A DNA stretch of 64,000 nt from Roseburia sp. (GTDB lineage Bacteria; Bacillota; Clostridia; Lachnospirales; Lachnospiraceae), in NCBI GenBank assembly GCA_023662875.1, contig JAMPIG010000004.1, positions 20,485 to 84,484 of the forward strand. Direction: 5' to 3'. A program made the position numbers and the translations under genes. The notes below the pieces were generated by a model. It was not told the origin of the DNA. It made no database searches and was given only the letters and a program-made list of their open reading frames with translations. Positions 1 to 8,108 of this stretch are shown here, piece by piece; within the stretch, counting starts at the first letter, position 1, and every line of letters starts with the position of its first letter.

Positions 1-2190
1 ATTATTTTGTTTTTTGTGCTTTCTTACCTTTTCCCCATGATTAACAGGGAAGTCAACGCCACCCACCAGGCCGCCCTGGAACAGACGGCCGACGCCATCG
101 ACTCCCGCCTCCGGGATATCTACCATACCAGCTATCAGCTTTCCTATTACAGCAATAATCTGGTCACCTATTACGCCATGGAGGACAGCCCTGCCAAGGA
201 CGTCAAAATTATCAACGAGCTGAAATCCTACGCCAATATCTCTACCTTCATCTCCGATATCGGCCTGTTGAGCTCCTCCGGCTCCTTTATTTATACCTCC
301 TCGGACGTCTATCCCCAGGAGCTTTTCTTCAGCAACGAATATATTTACCCAACCATGAAAAATCCCGCGAACCTGTTTTTATCCTATTCCGCAAACACAG
401 TGCTTCCGGCTTCTCTTATGGATTCCTCCTGCCAGTATGTCACCTTTATCCAGCCTCCCTACGCCCTGAGCAACCTTCCTGACGTCACTCTTCTCTTTTG
501 GGTGGAGGAAGCGCAGCTCACCGCCCTGACCCGCCCCGTGGTAGAAGACGGCATTTCCTTTTTTACCATCTTCTCGGAGACAGGCGACCCGATTTACTGT
601 TCCCTGAAAGGTCTTTCCCAGGAGGATACTCTTCGTCTCCGCGGACAGGCTCTGGACGATGAGGCCAACCGCTTCTCTGCAGAGCACGGATCCTATACGC
701 TCTTCGCCAGAGCTTCCCGGCTCAACGACTGGATTTATGTCTACGCTATCAATGACAAGGCGGCTTCCCGGAGCATGACGGTGGTCTGGCTGCTCCTTTT
801 GACGATGCTTCTGCTCACCGCCCTCTTCAGCGTCCCGGTAATCGCCTATTTTATGCGTGTCAATTATCTGCCTCTGAAACAGATGAAGAATCTGACGGAC
901 AAGCTGCTCAACAGTGAAGACAACTCCGGCGACGAGGTCGGCTCCCTGCAAAACGCCCTGCAATATCTCTCCGGCTTAAGCAGCAGCAAGCTTTCTCTGC
1001 TGCAGGATGACGATCTCCTTCATTCCCTGCGCAATACTCTGCTCTTTTCTTTATTGAAGGGGCATATCTCCTCCCAGGAGGAATTCAATGCGAGCGGTTC
1101 CGTCCTGGGTATGAGCTTTACAGCTCCGAACCATCAGACCCTGCTGATCCAGCTCTCGAATTCCGACGCCTCCGATTTCTCCGGAGCCAAACTCCTTCAT
1201 GCGTTGCTGAGTCAGGTCTTTACCGACGGCTATCAGTTTTACAGCAGGGAATTTTTCCATAAGAATCAACACGCCGTCGTACTGGCCTTTGAGGATGAGA
1301 GGGCCGACAATACGGTTTCGGCCTGTAAGGAGCTGGCCGATCTGGCTCTGGAGCAGGGTTATACCCTTACCATCGGGATCGGGCAGGCTTACCGGGAGTT
1401 CACCGGCTTCCAGACCTCCTGCCTGGAGGCGGAGATGGCTCTGCAGGATTCCTTTGTCGCTGGACAGGGTGCGATTTTAGCTTATCATCCCAGCAACTGG
1501 CAGCTTTTTACGGAATATACCTCCCTGCCCGTCCATCTGCTCTCCTCGCTGCAGGCATCCCTGCTGCGAAAGGATTTCGAGAGCTTTTCCCGTCAGGCGA
1601 ACCAGCTCTTTACGGCGATTGAGGAACAGCGTGTTTCCGCAGATTTGGCCCGGAGCTTTTGTCATACCTTGACCAGCCTTATGATTCACAGTCTTTCCAG
1701 CCAGGATATCTCCCGGATCGGCGGTTCCCTGTCCCTGGCATATCAGGCGGACACGCTGAACGGCTACCGTCTGCACATTGCCAACGTTTTGCAGAAGCTT
1801 ACGTTGGCCGAGGAGGAGTCCCCTCAAAATACGGACGACGACCTTCTGGCGCAGATCCGGCAGTATATTGCGCAAAATTACGACGACTGTAATTTCTCGC
1901 TGCAAAAGTGCGCGGATGCGCTGCATATCAACAATTCTTATCTGAGCCATTATTTTAAGGAGCAGACGGATATGAATCTGAACCAGTATATCGCGACTCT
2001 GCGGATTCAGCGGGCGAAGGAGCTTTTGGCGGATACCAGTCTGTCCCTTTCGGTGATCTCGGAGGAGGTAGGGTATTATAATTTGAACAGTTTTATCCGG
2101 CGGTTCAAGCAGATTACAGGGACGACGCCGGGAAATTACCGCAAGGAGGTCAGCGGGGAGGCGGCCGACGCGGAGACGACGCCGACATAG
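1..2190 (+). CDS. AraC-family regulator with membrane-anchored extracellular sensor (5' partial)
   Basis: Transcription factor that probably senses an extracellular ligand and activates neighbouring carbohydrate genes. The reading frame is open to the first base of the window and the first visible residues are hydrophobic, so the true start and the beginning of the first membrane segment lie upstream. About residues 20-255 form an extracellular Cache-like region. A second membrane helix is at about 259-287, followed by a cytoplasmic linker domain (about 330-600). The C-terminus (about 615-715) is a two-helix-turn-helix AraC domain with the usual IRRFKQITGTTPGNYRK ending. This architecture is common in Lachnospiraceae next to polysaccharide genes. 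The esterase gene downstream is a plausible target (inference). The ligand is unknown. Confidence 0.9.
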   Translation: MILFFVLSYLFPMINREVNATHQAALEQTADAIDSRLRDIYHTSYQLSYYSNNLVTYYAMEDSPAKDVKIINELKSYANISTFISDIGLLSSSGSFIYTSSDVYPQELFFSNEYIYPTMKNPANLFLSYSANTVLPASLMDSSCQYVTFIQPPYALSNLPDVTLLFWVEEAQLTALTRPVVEDGISFFTIFSETGDPIYCSLKGLSQEDTLRLRGQALDDEANRFSAEHGSYTLFARASRLNDWIYVYAINDKAASRSMTVVWLLLLTMLLLTALFSVPVIAYFMRVNYLPLKQMKNLTDKLLNSEDNSGDEVGSLQNALQYLSGLSSSKLSLLQDDDLLHSLRNTLLFSLLKGHISSQEEFNASGSVLGMSFTAPNHQTLLIQLSNSDASDFSGAKLLHALLSQVFTDGYQFYSREFFHKNQHAVVLAFEDERADNTVSACKELADLALEQGYTLTIGIGQAYREFTGFQTSCLEAEMALQDSFVAGQGAILAYHPSNWQLFTEYTSLPVHLLSSLQASLLRKDFESFSRQANQLFTAIEEQRVSADLARSFCHTLTSLMIHSLSSQDISRIGGSLSLAYQADTLNGYRLHIANVLQKLTLAEEESPQNTDDDLLAQIRQYIAQNYDDCNFSLQKCADALHINNSYLSHYFKEQTDMNLNQYIATLRIQRAKELLADTSLSLSVISEEVGYYNLNSFIRRFKQITGTTPGNYRKEVSGEAADAETTPT

Positions 2191-2230
2191 GGACGCTCCT
2201 GACGAAGGTGACCGCAGGGACGCCGCTCGA

Positions 2231-2349
2231 CGCGGCCATGCCCCGCTCAGACACGCTTGCGCTTGGGGGCCGGACGTAGCGGACGCTAAGCTCGTAAGTA
2301 CCTCGCTAAGCGCCGACGTCCGGCACAGTCTTCGCAGGGCATGGCCGCG
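2231..2349. repeat. Nested long inverted repeat between AraC regulator and esterase
   Basis: The 312-bp gap between the two genes is largely one big imperfect hairpin. Outer arms at 2231-2246 and 2334-2349 match at 15 of 16 positions (CGCGGCCATGCCC core). Inside lies a perfect 9-bp pair, GCCGGACGT at 2269-2277 with ACGTCCGGC at 2316-2324. CGCTAAG also occurs twice in direct orientation (2284-2290, 2304-2310). No U-tract follows, so it is not a classical terminator. It could be a REP-like element or a structured leader of the esterase mRNA. Both are inferences. Confidence 0.6.
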
Positions 2350-2502
2350 CCGGGCGGCTGGTTGCTGAGGGACAATTTCGGGGAACGGCGGGGGCTCGGG
2401 CTTTGCTTTGCGGGGAGATCGCTGCCAGCGCGGACATATACGGGAAGGAAGCGGCGGTCGCCTGTCAAAAAGGATAGAAGGAAGGACATTCAGGAGGTTA
2501 TG

Positions 2503-4692
2503 ATGAGAGAGTTTGATTTTGCGAAAGAGAAGTATGGGGTTTATTGCGGGGAGGGCGGATGCGGTTTTCTGGCGGAGACGTCCTCCATGCCGGTTCGGCG
2601 GCTCTGCCCGGAGAAGCTTGCGTTTACGAAGGAGGGAGTTGTCATGCCTCCCTGTCCGGAGCTGGCTTACAATCGCAACGGAAACGATTTTGACTTTGTA
2701 GGACTGGCTTTCCGCGTCGATGTGCCGGGGCCGGGGATTTATGCCCTTGAGGTGGAGCTTTCGCCCCTGTCCGGAGAGGCCCGCATCGGTGCAAACGGGA
2801 CGCACCCGGAGCAGATCGCGCAGGAGGGCTTCTGGGACGCGGCCTGTCTGATTCCAAGGGTACATACCGCCTCCTGGGCGGACAGGATCTGGTCATTTCA
2901 ATATGTCTGCGGCGGGGACTCGCTGGAAATCGAGGTGGAGCCCGCTTCTCCCGAGCTGACGGTAATTCTGCGCCGAGTCCGCGTGACGCCGCTGGCACAG
3001 GCTGCGCCGAATCCGCATGACGCCGCTGAACCCCAGGCTGCGCCGAATCCGCGTGATGCCGCTGAACCCCAAGCTGCGCCGAATCCGCGTGACGCCGCTG
3101 AACCCCAGGCTGCGCCGGACTGGATTCCAACGCTGTATACCCTGGGAGATTCTACCGTAAAGTCTTACATTTACGAGGAGAATCTGATGTCCGCCTGGGG
3201 ACAGATTTTTGACGATTTCTTTGACACTTCTCAGGTGACGGTTTTGAATTACGCGATGGGCGGGCGCTCCCTTGCTACGCTCTACCGGGAGGGACGCGCC
3301 AACGATCTCTTTCTGAACGCCCGGCCCGGGGACTATCTCCTGCTGCAATCCGGCCACAACGACGAGGCCCGGGGCGCGCTGGACGGGCCGGAGGCAAGGT
3401 ACGGCCGGGGAAATACGGAGGAAACCTTTCTGGCAAGACTGGAAAACTATTTTATCCCTGCCGCGAAGGCCCTGAAGCTGAATTTGATCCTTGTCACGCC
3501 CATGACCCGGATTCACGGCGACAAAACCGACGAAGAGAACGGCGTCATTTTCTGCGGCTTTGCAAAATCCAGCAGTATCGACTGCCCCGGTCTGCTGCGG
3601 CAGGCGGCCGAGCGGCACGGGCTGCCTCTTGTAGACCTTTACGCCGACGGAAACGAGTATCTGGAATCGATCGGCGGGGACGCCACGAAGGCGATTTTCC
3701 TCTCCGTGGAGGCCGGAGAGACCGCGGGAAAAACGAACTCCGGCAGCTATGCCAACGGCCATCCCGACGACAAGTGCGACGGAACCCATTACAAGGAGGC
3801 TCTCTCCAAGCAGTTTGCCCGTCTTGTGGCGTCCTCCCTGCTCCGGCAGAGCCTGATCCCGGAGCGTTTCCTGCTGCCCGCCGTCCGGGAAGCAATCCGC
3901 ACCGGCAACGACTATCTGATGCTCCCTGAGATGTGTCCGGACGTTCAGACGGGAAGAGGCGCTTATTACCGCAATCAGATTGAATTTCTGGTAAAGCATC
4001 GTATCATGGATAAGAGAGCGGACGGATGCTTTCATCCTTTTGAGGAGATCACCGCGGCGGAATTTACCGGCGCGCTTTGCAGGGCGATGAAGCTGGAGGG
4101 CTTTCCCGGGGAAGACGAGCTTACCGAAGCGGGCAGAGTGTTGTCCCCGGACGCGGATTTTGCGGCTATGGGGATGATTCACGAAAATGAGCGCGCGCTT
4201 TCGGCAGGCGGAAACGATGGGCAGGCGTTGAATGCAGAATACAGCGACAGTTTATTGACCCGGGAAAAGATGGCGCTTCTGGTCTACCGCGTCTATCTTT
4301 TCTGCTTCCCGGTCACGGCGCTTCCCGCGGATCCGGAGCGTCCGGCTTATACGAAGCCGCCTTATATGACGGATTATAACGGAAGCGGCGTCGCTTTTGA
4401 CGATCCGAACTTCGATCCCAACCTGACCGGTCAGAGCGCTATGTACTATCCTCTGGTTCCCTGGGAACAGATTACGGACAGGGAGCGGATCACGCCGCCC
4501 TGCAGACGGGCCGTCAGGGAATGCTACCGTCTGGGACTGATCCGCTCTGAGAACGGAATCGCCCGGGGACGTATGGTCAACGGAACCTCCTTCGACCCGC
4601 TGACCGTCGTCACCAGGGAAAAGGCGGCCAAGGAGCTTTATTTTCTGCAGACGCTGATTCATGATATCAGAGAGGAGACGGACAAGTTCTAA
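2503..4692 (+). CDS. SGNH hydrolase, CE12 rhamnogalacturonan acetylesterase-like, with C-terminal SLH-like repeats
   Basis: Probable carbohydrate esterase that removes acetyl groups from pectic or related glycans. About residues 1-165 form a beta-rich accessory domain. A low-complexity linker follows, then the SGNH catalytic domain with GDSTV (about 213; nucleophile Ser), GGRS, GHND (about 283) and a C-terminal D-G-T-H (about 426-429), the block order of CE12. The last 200 residues hold two or three degenerate SLH-like units (for example HRIMDKRADGCFHPFEEI). No signal peptide is visible at the chosen start, which is odd for SLH-like modules and suggests intracellular action on imported oligosaccharides. 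AGGAGG at 2492-2497 fits ATG 2503 (5-nt spacing) better than ATG 2500. The frame stays open upstream to 2341 but has no ribosome site there. Confidence 0.85.
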   Translation: MREFDFAKEKYGVYCGEGGCGFLAETSSMPVRRLCPEKLAFTKEGVVMPPCPELAYNRNGNDFDFVGLAFRVDVPGPGIYALEVELSPLSGEARIGANGTHPEQIAQEGFWDAACLIPRVHTASWADRIWSFQYVCGGDSLEIEVEPASPELTVILRRVRVTPLAQAAPNPHDAAEPQAAPNPRDAAEPQAAPNPRDAAEPQAAPDWIPTLYTLGDSTVKSYIYEENLMSAWGQIFDDFFDTSQVTVLNYAMGGRSLATLYREGRANDLFLNARPGDYLLLQSGHNDEARGALDGPEARYGRGNTEETFLARLENYFIPAAKALKLNLILVTPMTRIHGDKTDEENGVIFCGFAKSSSIDCPGLLRQAAERHGLPLVDLYADGNEYLESIGGDATKAIFLSVEAGETAGKTNSGSYANGHPDDKCDGTHYKEALSKQFARLVASSLLRQSLIPERFLLPAVREAIRTGNDYLMLPEMCPDVQTGRGAYYRNQIEFLVKHRIMDKRADGCFHPFEEITAAEFTGALCRAMKLEGFPGEDELTEAGRVLSPDADFAAMGMIHENERALSAGGNDGQALNAEYSDSLLTREKMALLVYRVYLFCFPVTALPADPERPAYTKPPYMTDYNGSGVAFDDPNFDPNLTGQSAMYYPLVPWEQITDRERITPPCRRAVRECYRLGLIRSENGIARGRMVNGTSFDPLTVVTREKAAKELYFLQTLIHDIREETDKF
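2967..3117 (+). repeat. 36-bp tandem repeat in the esterase linker, with a frame-shifted founder copy
   Basis: Three 36-bp units (3001-3036, 3037-3072, 3073-3108) plus a partial copy encode a P-N-P-R-D-A-A-E-P-Q-A-A linker. The stretch at 2967-3000 is a 34-bp relative of the same unit. It is two bases shorter, so it is read in another frame, as the end of the preceding beta domain (LRRVRVTPLAQ). The linker therefore seems to have arisen by duplicating coding DNA into a new frame. Confidence 0.8.
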
Positions 4693-4749
4693 GGATCGTT
4701 GTTTACAGGTCTAAATCACTTGTAATAGCCGATGGATTCCAGTTTTTTC

Positions 4750-4778
4750 TTGCATATATTTTTATGACATGGCATAAT
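4750..4778 (+). promoter_or_regulatory. Promoter of the AbrB/PIN operon
   Basis: TTGCAT at 4750-4755 and CATAAT at 4773-4778 are separated by 17 bp, about 40 bp before the antitoxin start. Confidence 0.6.
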
Positions 4779-4782
4779 ATAA

Positions 4783-4797
4783 GTAAGAAATTCTTAC
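4783..4797. promoter_or_regulatory. Operator-like palindrome in front of the AbrB/PIN operon
   Basis: GTAAGAA-A-TTCTTAC is a perfect 7+1+7 palindrome just downstream of the -10 box and 3 bp before the AAAGGAG ribosome site (4801-4807). This is where an autoregulating AbrB-type antitoxin would be expected to bind (inference). Confidence 0.5.
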
Positions 4798-4816
4798 CCG
4801 AAAGGAGTATGGGCAA

Positions 4817-5083
4817 ATGAATACACAAATATTGACAGTTTCTTCCAAAGGACAAATTTCTTTGCCAGTCAGCATCCGCAAACTCCTGTCGATCGATACC
4901 GGTGATAAACTGGTGGCATATACTTCAGGAGATGTTATCATGCTTAAAACCTTAAAGCTTCCTTCCGCTGAAGAATTTGAGGCCTCACTGGATGAAGCGC
5001 AAAAATGGGCAATGTCTGTTGGATATAACGAAAGTGATGTTAATGATATCGTCAAATCAGTCAGAAAGAAGAAACACGCATGA
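4817..5083 (+). CDS. AbrB/MazE-type antitoxin
   Basis: An 88-residue protein whose first 45 residues form a SpoVT/AbrB swapped-hairpin DNA-binding fold (SSKGQISLPVSIRKLL, followed by GDKLVAYTSGDVIMLK). The acidic, helical remainder is suited to wrap the toxin, and the very basic end is KKKHA. It is the likely antitoxin and autorepressor of the PIN gene, with which it overlaps by an ATGA junction. AAAGGAG lies 9 nt before the ATG. The pair is visibly more AT-rich than its neighbours, as expected for a mobile toxin-antitoxin module. Confidence 0.85.
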   Translation: MNTQILTVSSKGQISLPVSIRKLLSIDTGDKLVAYTSGDVIMLKTLKLPSAEEFEASLDEAQKWAMSVGYNESDVNDIVKSVRKKKHA

Positions 5084-5484
5084 GAATTGTGATAGATACA
5101 AACGTGTTAATTTCCGGTGTGTTTTTTGGCGGACTTCCAAGAGAAATTCTTAGTGCTGTTGTTTGTCAAAAAATAACTGCTTGTGCTTCAACCGAAATTA
5201 TTAACGAATACGAGGAAATCGTTCAGGAAATGATTGACAGGAAACAGGGACACATTAACAAGGCAATTTTAAGTCCGCTGATTAAAGCCATGGAAATCAT
5301 CGAGCCTGTTACTCATATTGAATTATGTCGTGATCCTGACGATAACAAATTTTTGGAATGCGCAAAGGATTCTCATGCCTTATATATTGTCAGCGGAGAT
5401 AAAGATCTTCTTGTAATAGAAGAATATGAAAATATTCAAATTGTAACGGCAAAGGACTTTTTTGAAAAATACGGGAAGCCTTAA
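5080..5484 (+). CDS. PIN-domain toxin (COG1569-like putative ribonuclease)
   Basis: A 134-residue PIN domain, predicted Mg-dependent RNase. The acidic residues expected for the active site are visible: D6 in IDTN, a Glu in the EYEEIV helix (about 43-46), D87/D88 in RDPDDNKFLECA, and D107/D109 in SGDKDLL. The start codon overlaps the antitoxin stop (ATGA), so translation is coupled. The family is annotated as the toxin component of type II systems. The RNA target is unknown. Confidence 0.85.
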   Translation: MRIVIDTNVLISGVFFGGLPREILSAVVCQKITACASTEIINEYEEIVQEMIDRKQGHINKAILSPLIKAMEIIEPVTHIELCRDPDDNKFLECAKDSHALYIVSGDKDLLVIEEYENIQIVTAKDFFEKYGKP

Positions 5485-5500
5485 TTTTTCTGGCTTCCCG
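5472..5500. terminator. Hairpin terminator after the PIN toxin
   Basis: CGGGAAGCC (5472-5480) pairs with GGCTTCCCG (5492-5500) around an AT-rich loop. The stem includes the last codons of the PIN gene. The downstream U-tract is weak (TTGATT). It separates this operon from the convergent DUF4179 gene. Confidence 0.6.
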
Positions 5501-5539
5501 TTGATTCTGGTGTAAACCTTGAGATTATAATCTTCTGCC

Positions 5540-6799
5540 TCATTCCCCCTCCCCGGAGGTTTCCTCCGCCGGGAAGGTGACGCTCCAGTTCCCCTCCAGA
5601 CAGCTTCCGGAGGTTACAAAATGTCCGCACAGGGTATATTTCTCCAGCTCCTCGGGCGATATTTCAAAGATACAGTCCTGATACATCGTTTCTTCGGTCT
5701 CCGCCGTATTCCCCTTCGCACTGACCTTATAGTCGTAATACCTTTGATTTCCCTCCTGATCGATCAGATACAGCTCACAATGATTATCGTTTTCCATATA
5801 ATCCAGAACCGCCGTCTGGATGTGGAGCCTCCCGTCAATATATCCCATTCCCGTAAACAGGATTCCCTCTACGCCCGGTATGGGCGTCGCCTCCCCGGGC
5901 TTTAACAGCCTGGCCGAGGGTCGGGGATCCTCCACGTCCCCCTTAATAATATCCGGCGCGGGGCCGCCGCTTATCCGCATCACGGCGATTTCCGGATCCG
6001 CCTGCACCTCGCTCCAGGGAACATCCATTCTCAGATTATCATATTCCGTCTTACCGCTCAGAATCCTCCTCAGATAAAGAGTAATCTTTTTCCCGGCAAT
6101 ATTTACGGGATTGCCCGACGAGTCCGGCAGCAGGCCCAGCGTCACAAGGAAGGTTGCCTTTCCGGTCTCCTCGTCAAAATCCACCGGCTCCCAGCCTCCC
6201 CCGCCATAGCTTGGACACGGCGCATTGACCGAGTAGCTGTTGAAGAGATCCGTAGTCTCATCGATTCGGTCTCCCTCCAAATCCTCCAGCGTAATATAGG
6301 CCTGCAGCTCATTCTCCTGCAGATAAACCGCAGCAACCTCCATCCGAATCCCCTGCTTCTCGTCAGCCTTCTGTACCAGGCGAAAGCTCTGGGCCAGCTT
6401 CGGCGATACCCGCCGCATCAGCTCATACAGCGGATCTACGTTGGCCGCCAGCGCAGGCAGGCCGACCAAGATGCACAGGCAGGCCGCGGCGGCTCCCGCA
6501 AACCTCCTCACAGTCCGCAGCTTCCGTTTTTGCGCTTCCTTCTCCCGGGCCACTTCCCGCAGTTCCCTGATCGACCCTTGCTCCTTCTTCCGCTCTCCCT
6601 TCTCGCAGATTGCTTCCCGCGATTCCCTGATCGACCCCTGCTCTCTTCTCCGCTCTCCCTTCTCGCAGATTGCTTCCCGCAATTTCCTGACCGGCCCCTG
6701 TTGTCCCTTTTCCCGGGCCGCCTCCCGCAGCCTCCCGACCAGCGCCGGATCAGGCCGAATCTCCTCATTATAGCTTCTATATTCCTCTCTAAAATTCAT
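5540..6799 (-). CDS. DUF4179-type membrane protein, probable anti-sigma partner
   Basis: 419 residues. The N-terminal cytoplasmic half (about 1-95) is a charged helical region containing three copies of a 20-residue repeat (REAICEKGERRREQG pattern). A single membrane segment follows (about 103-120, AGAAAACLCILVGLPALAA), then an extracytoplasmic region with the DUF4179 start (VDPLYELMRRVSPKLAQSF) and a beta-rich C-terminus. Genes of this kind regularly follow an ECF sigma gene, as here, where its start overlaps the sigma stop by 11 bp. By position it is the presumed anti-sigma factor, but no zinc-finger anti-sigma motif is seen. The repeat makes its N-terminus longer than usual for the family (inference). 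Confidence 0.8.
   Translation of the reverse strand: MNFREEYRSYNEEIRPDPALVGRLREAAREKGQQGPVRKLREAICEKGERRREQGSIRESREAICEKGERKKEQGSIRELREVAREKEAQKRKLRTVRRFAGAAAACLCILVGLPALAANVDPLYELMRRVSPKLAQSFRLVQKADEKQGIRMEVAAVYLQENELQAYITLEDLEGDRIDETTDLFNSYSVNAPCPSYGGGGWEPVDFDEETGKATFLVTLGLLPDSSGNPVNIAGKKITLYLRRILSGKTEYDNLRMDVPWSEVQADPEIAVMRISGGPAPDIIKGDVEDPRPSARLLKPGEATPIPGVEGILFTGMGYIDGRLHIQTAVLDYMENDNHCELYLIDQEGNQRYYDYKVSAKGNTAETEETMYQDCIFEISPEELEKYTLCGHFVTSGSCLEGNWSVTFPAEETSGEGE
6540..6760 (-). repeat. 60-bp (20-codon) tandem repeat in the DUF4179 gene
   Basis: Three to four related 60-bp units encode the charged helical repeat in the cytoplasmic N-terminus of the anti-sigma-like protein. The two central units are nearly identical, and the unit length keeps the frame. 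Confidence 0.75.
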
Positions 6800-7271
6800 A
6801 GTCTTCCTCCTTCATCACCCTGCGAAGCATCTCCCTCGCTCTGGTAAGCTGCGTCCGGACAGTGGACGGCTTCCTGCCCAGCGCTCCGGCGATCTCCTCG
6901 ACCGAGAGCTCCTCGTAATAAAAAAGATGAATGACCTCCCGATATTTCCCCGGCAGCTGCCGCAGCTCCCGATAAAGCTCCTGGTTTCGTCTGTCCTCAA
7001 AAGGCAGATCCTCCGGAAGCTCCGCGCGCCTTTTCCGCCAGGCAGAGGTCAGGAAGCTGTTGGTGCGGTTTACGGTGACGCGAATTAACCAGGCCTTCCG
7101 ATGCTCCTCGCTCTCAAACTCCGGATGCTTTTTCAGATATCGGTAAAAGACCTCCTGATACACGTCTTCCGCGTCCTGTGTTGTGCCGGTTCTGGAGAAG
7201 GCCAGTCGATACACCATATCCGAATACCGCTCGATCACCTTCTCCTCCGGAAGCTGTTCTCTCTTTTCCAT
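6789..7271 (-). CDS. ECF RNA polymerase sigma factor
   Basis: A 160-residue sigma-70 family protein with region 2 (DMVYRLAFSRTGTTQDAEDVYQEVFYRYLKK) and region 4 helix-turn-helix (LSVEEIAGALGRKPSTVRTQLTRAREML). ATG 7271 is preceded by an AAGGGGG ribosome site. An upstream in-frame TTG at 7292 has none and was not used. The gene overlaps the DUF4179 gene, forming a two-gene sigma/anti-sigma operon. The regulon and stimulus cannot be told from the sequence. Confidence 0.92.
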   Translation of the reverse strand: MEKREQLPEEKVIERYSDMVYRLAFSRTGTTQDAEDVYQEVFYRYLKKHPEFESEEHRKAWLIRVTVNRTNSFLTSAWRKRRAELPEDLPFEDRRNQELYRELRQLPGKYREVIHLFYYEELSVEEIAGALGRKPSTVRTQLTRAREMLRRVMKEEDYEF

Positions 7272-7608
7272 CCTCTGCCCCCTTCCCGTCAAATACGCTG
7301 TGGTTCTTCTGTCAGAAGCGCTTCTATATACAATACCTTTTTTGTCAGCGAAAAGCTACAAAATGTATAAATTTTTATTCGCTACCGACAAAGTTTCCGT
7401 GCCAAACTATGGGTAATTCGCCACCGGCAAAATTCCCATGCCAGGCTACAGGCATCCGACCCAAAAGATCGAGAAGATCGTTCCTGTCATGAGGCTGCCG
7501 CAAGTTTACCATCAAAAATATATTTATAGTAGACATCTTGTCCCTGTTATGATATACTTTAATCAATTGACCGGGAATCACAAAGAATATCGCAAAGGAG
7601 GTGACGAT
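7272..7608. other. Divergent intergenic region
   Basis: A 337-bp region between the ECF sigma gene and the coiled-coil gene. It contains an imperfect 33-bp direct repeat (7381-7413 and 7420-7452, 39-bp period). No convincing promoter, RNA or ORF was recognised. Confidence 0.5.
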
Positions 7609-7941
7609 ATGACAGAAAACGAAAAGCTGGATCTTCTTTTATCGAGAATGCAGGACATGAACTCGGAAATGCAGGGTATAAAGTCGGAAATGCAGGACAT
7701 GAACTCAGAAATGCAGGAGATAAAGCGGCGTACCACGAATATCGAGCTGACCCTCGAAAACGAAGTAAACCGAAATATTCAAATATTGGCCGAAAATCAT
7801 CTTAACCTGGTTGAAAAACTGAACCAGGCGATCGCTGCTGCCGATAAAAATCTTATTTATCAAGTAAAGGTAAATTACCTGGAAGGCGAGGTTCGTAAGC
7901 TCAAGGAGGAAGTTACGGAGCTCAAAAGCAAAATCGCATAA
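7609..7941 (+). CDS. Small coiled-coil protein
   Basis: 110 residues, function unknown. Residues 10-45 repeat the pattern M-Q-D/G/E-M/I-N/K-S-E, a heptad-like coiled coil, and the C-terminus (LEGEVRKLKEEVTELKSKIA) is a second coiled coil. Such proteins are frequent in Lachnospiraceae as stand-alone genes and probably oligomerise. ATG 7609 has an excellent AAAGGAGGTG site (7594-7603). The same frame is open further upstream but without a ribosome site. A strong terminator follows. Confidence 0.75.
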   Translation: MTENEKLDLLLSRMQDMNSEMQGIKSEMQDMNSEMQEIKRRTTNIELTLENEVNRNIQILAENHLNLVEKLNQAIAAADKNLIYQVKVNYLEGEVRKLKEEVTELKSKIA

Positions 7942-8007
7942 ACATAATTGCACGAACAAATATTTACGCTTGGCAGGAATTCTATTGTCATAAATTGCAG
8001 AATCCAC

Positions 8008-8048
8008 GGTGTAAGGTCTTTGAACCGGTCAAAGGCTTTACACCTTTT
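8008..8048 (+). terminator. Rho-independent terminator
   Basis: GGTGTAA (8008-8014) pairs with TTACACC (8038-8044), CTTTGA (8018-8023) pairs with TCAAAG (8029-8034), with G-U pairs between. The 5-nt loop is ACCGG and TTTT follows. It ends the coiled-coil transcript before the response regulator. Confidence 0.8.
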
Positions 8049-8108
8049 CCTGTCAAACCGGAGGCATCCGCGCTCCAAAAAACATAATATCCCGGAAAGG
8101 ACAAATGT

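Noticed and set aside
1477-2865. 462-codon minus-strand frame over the AraC and esterase genes
   Set aside because: Antisense to two well-supported genes, Arg/Pro-rich, no start signals.
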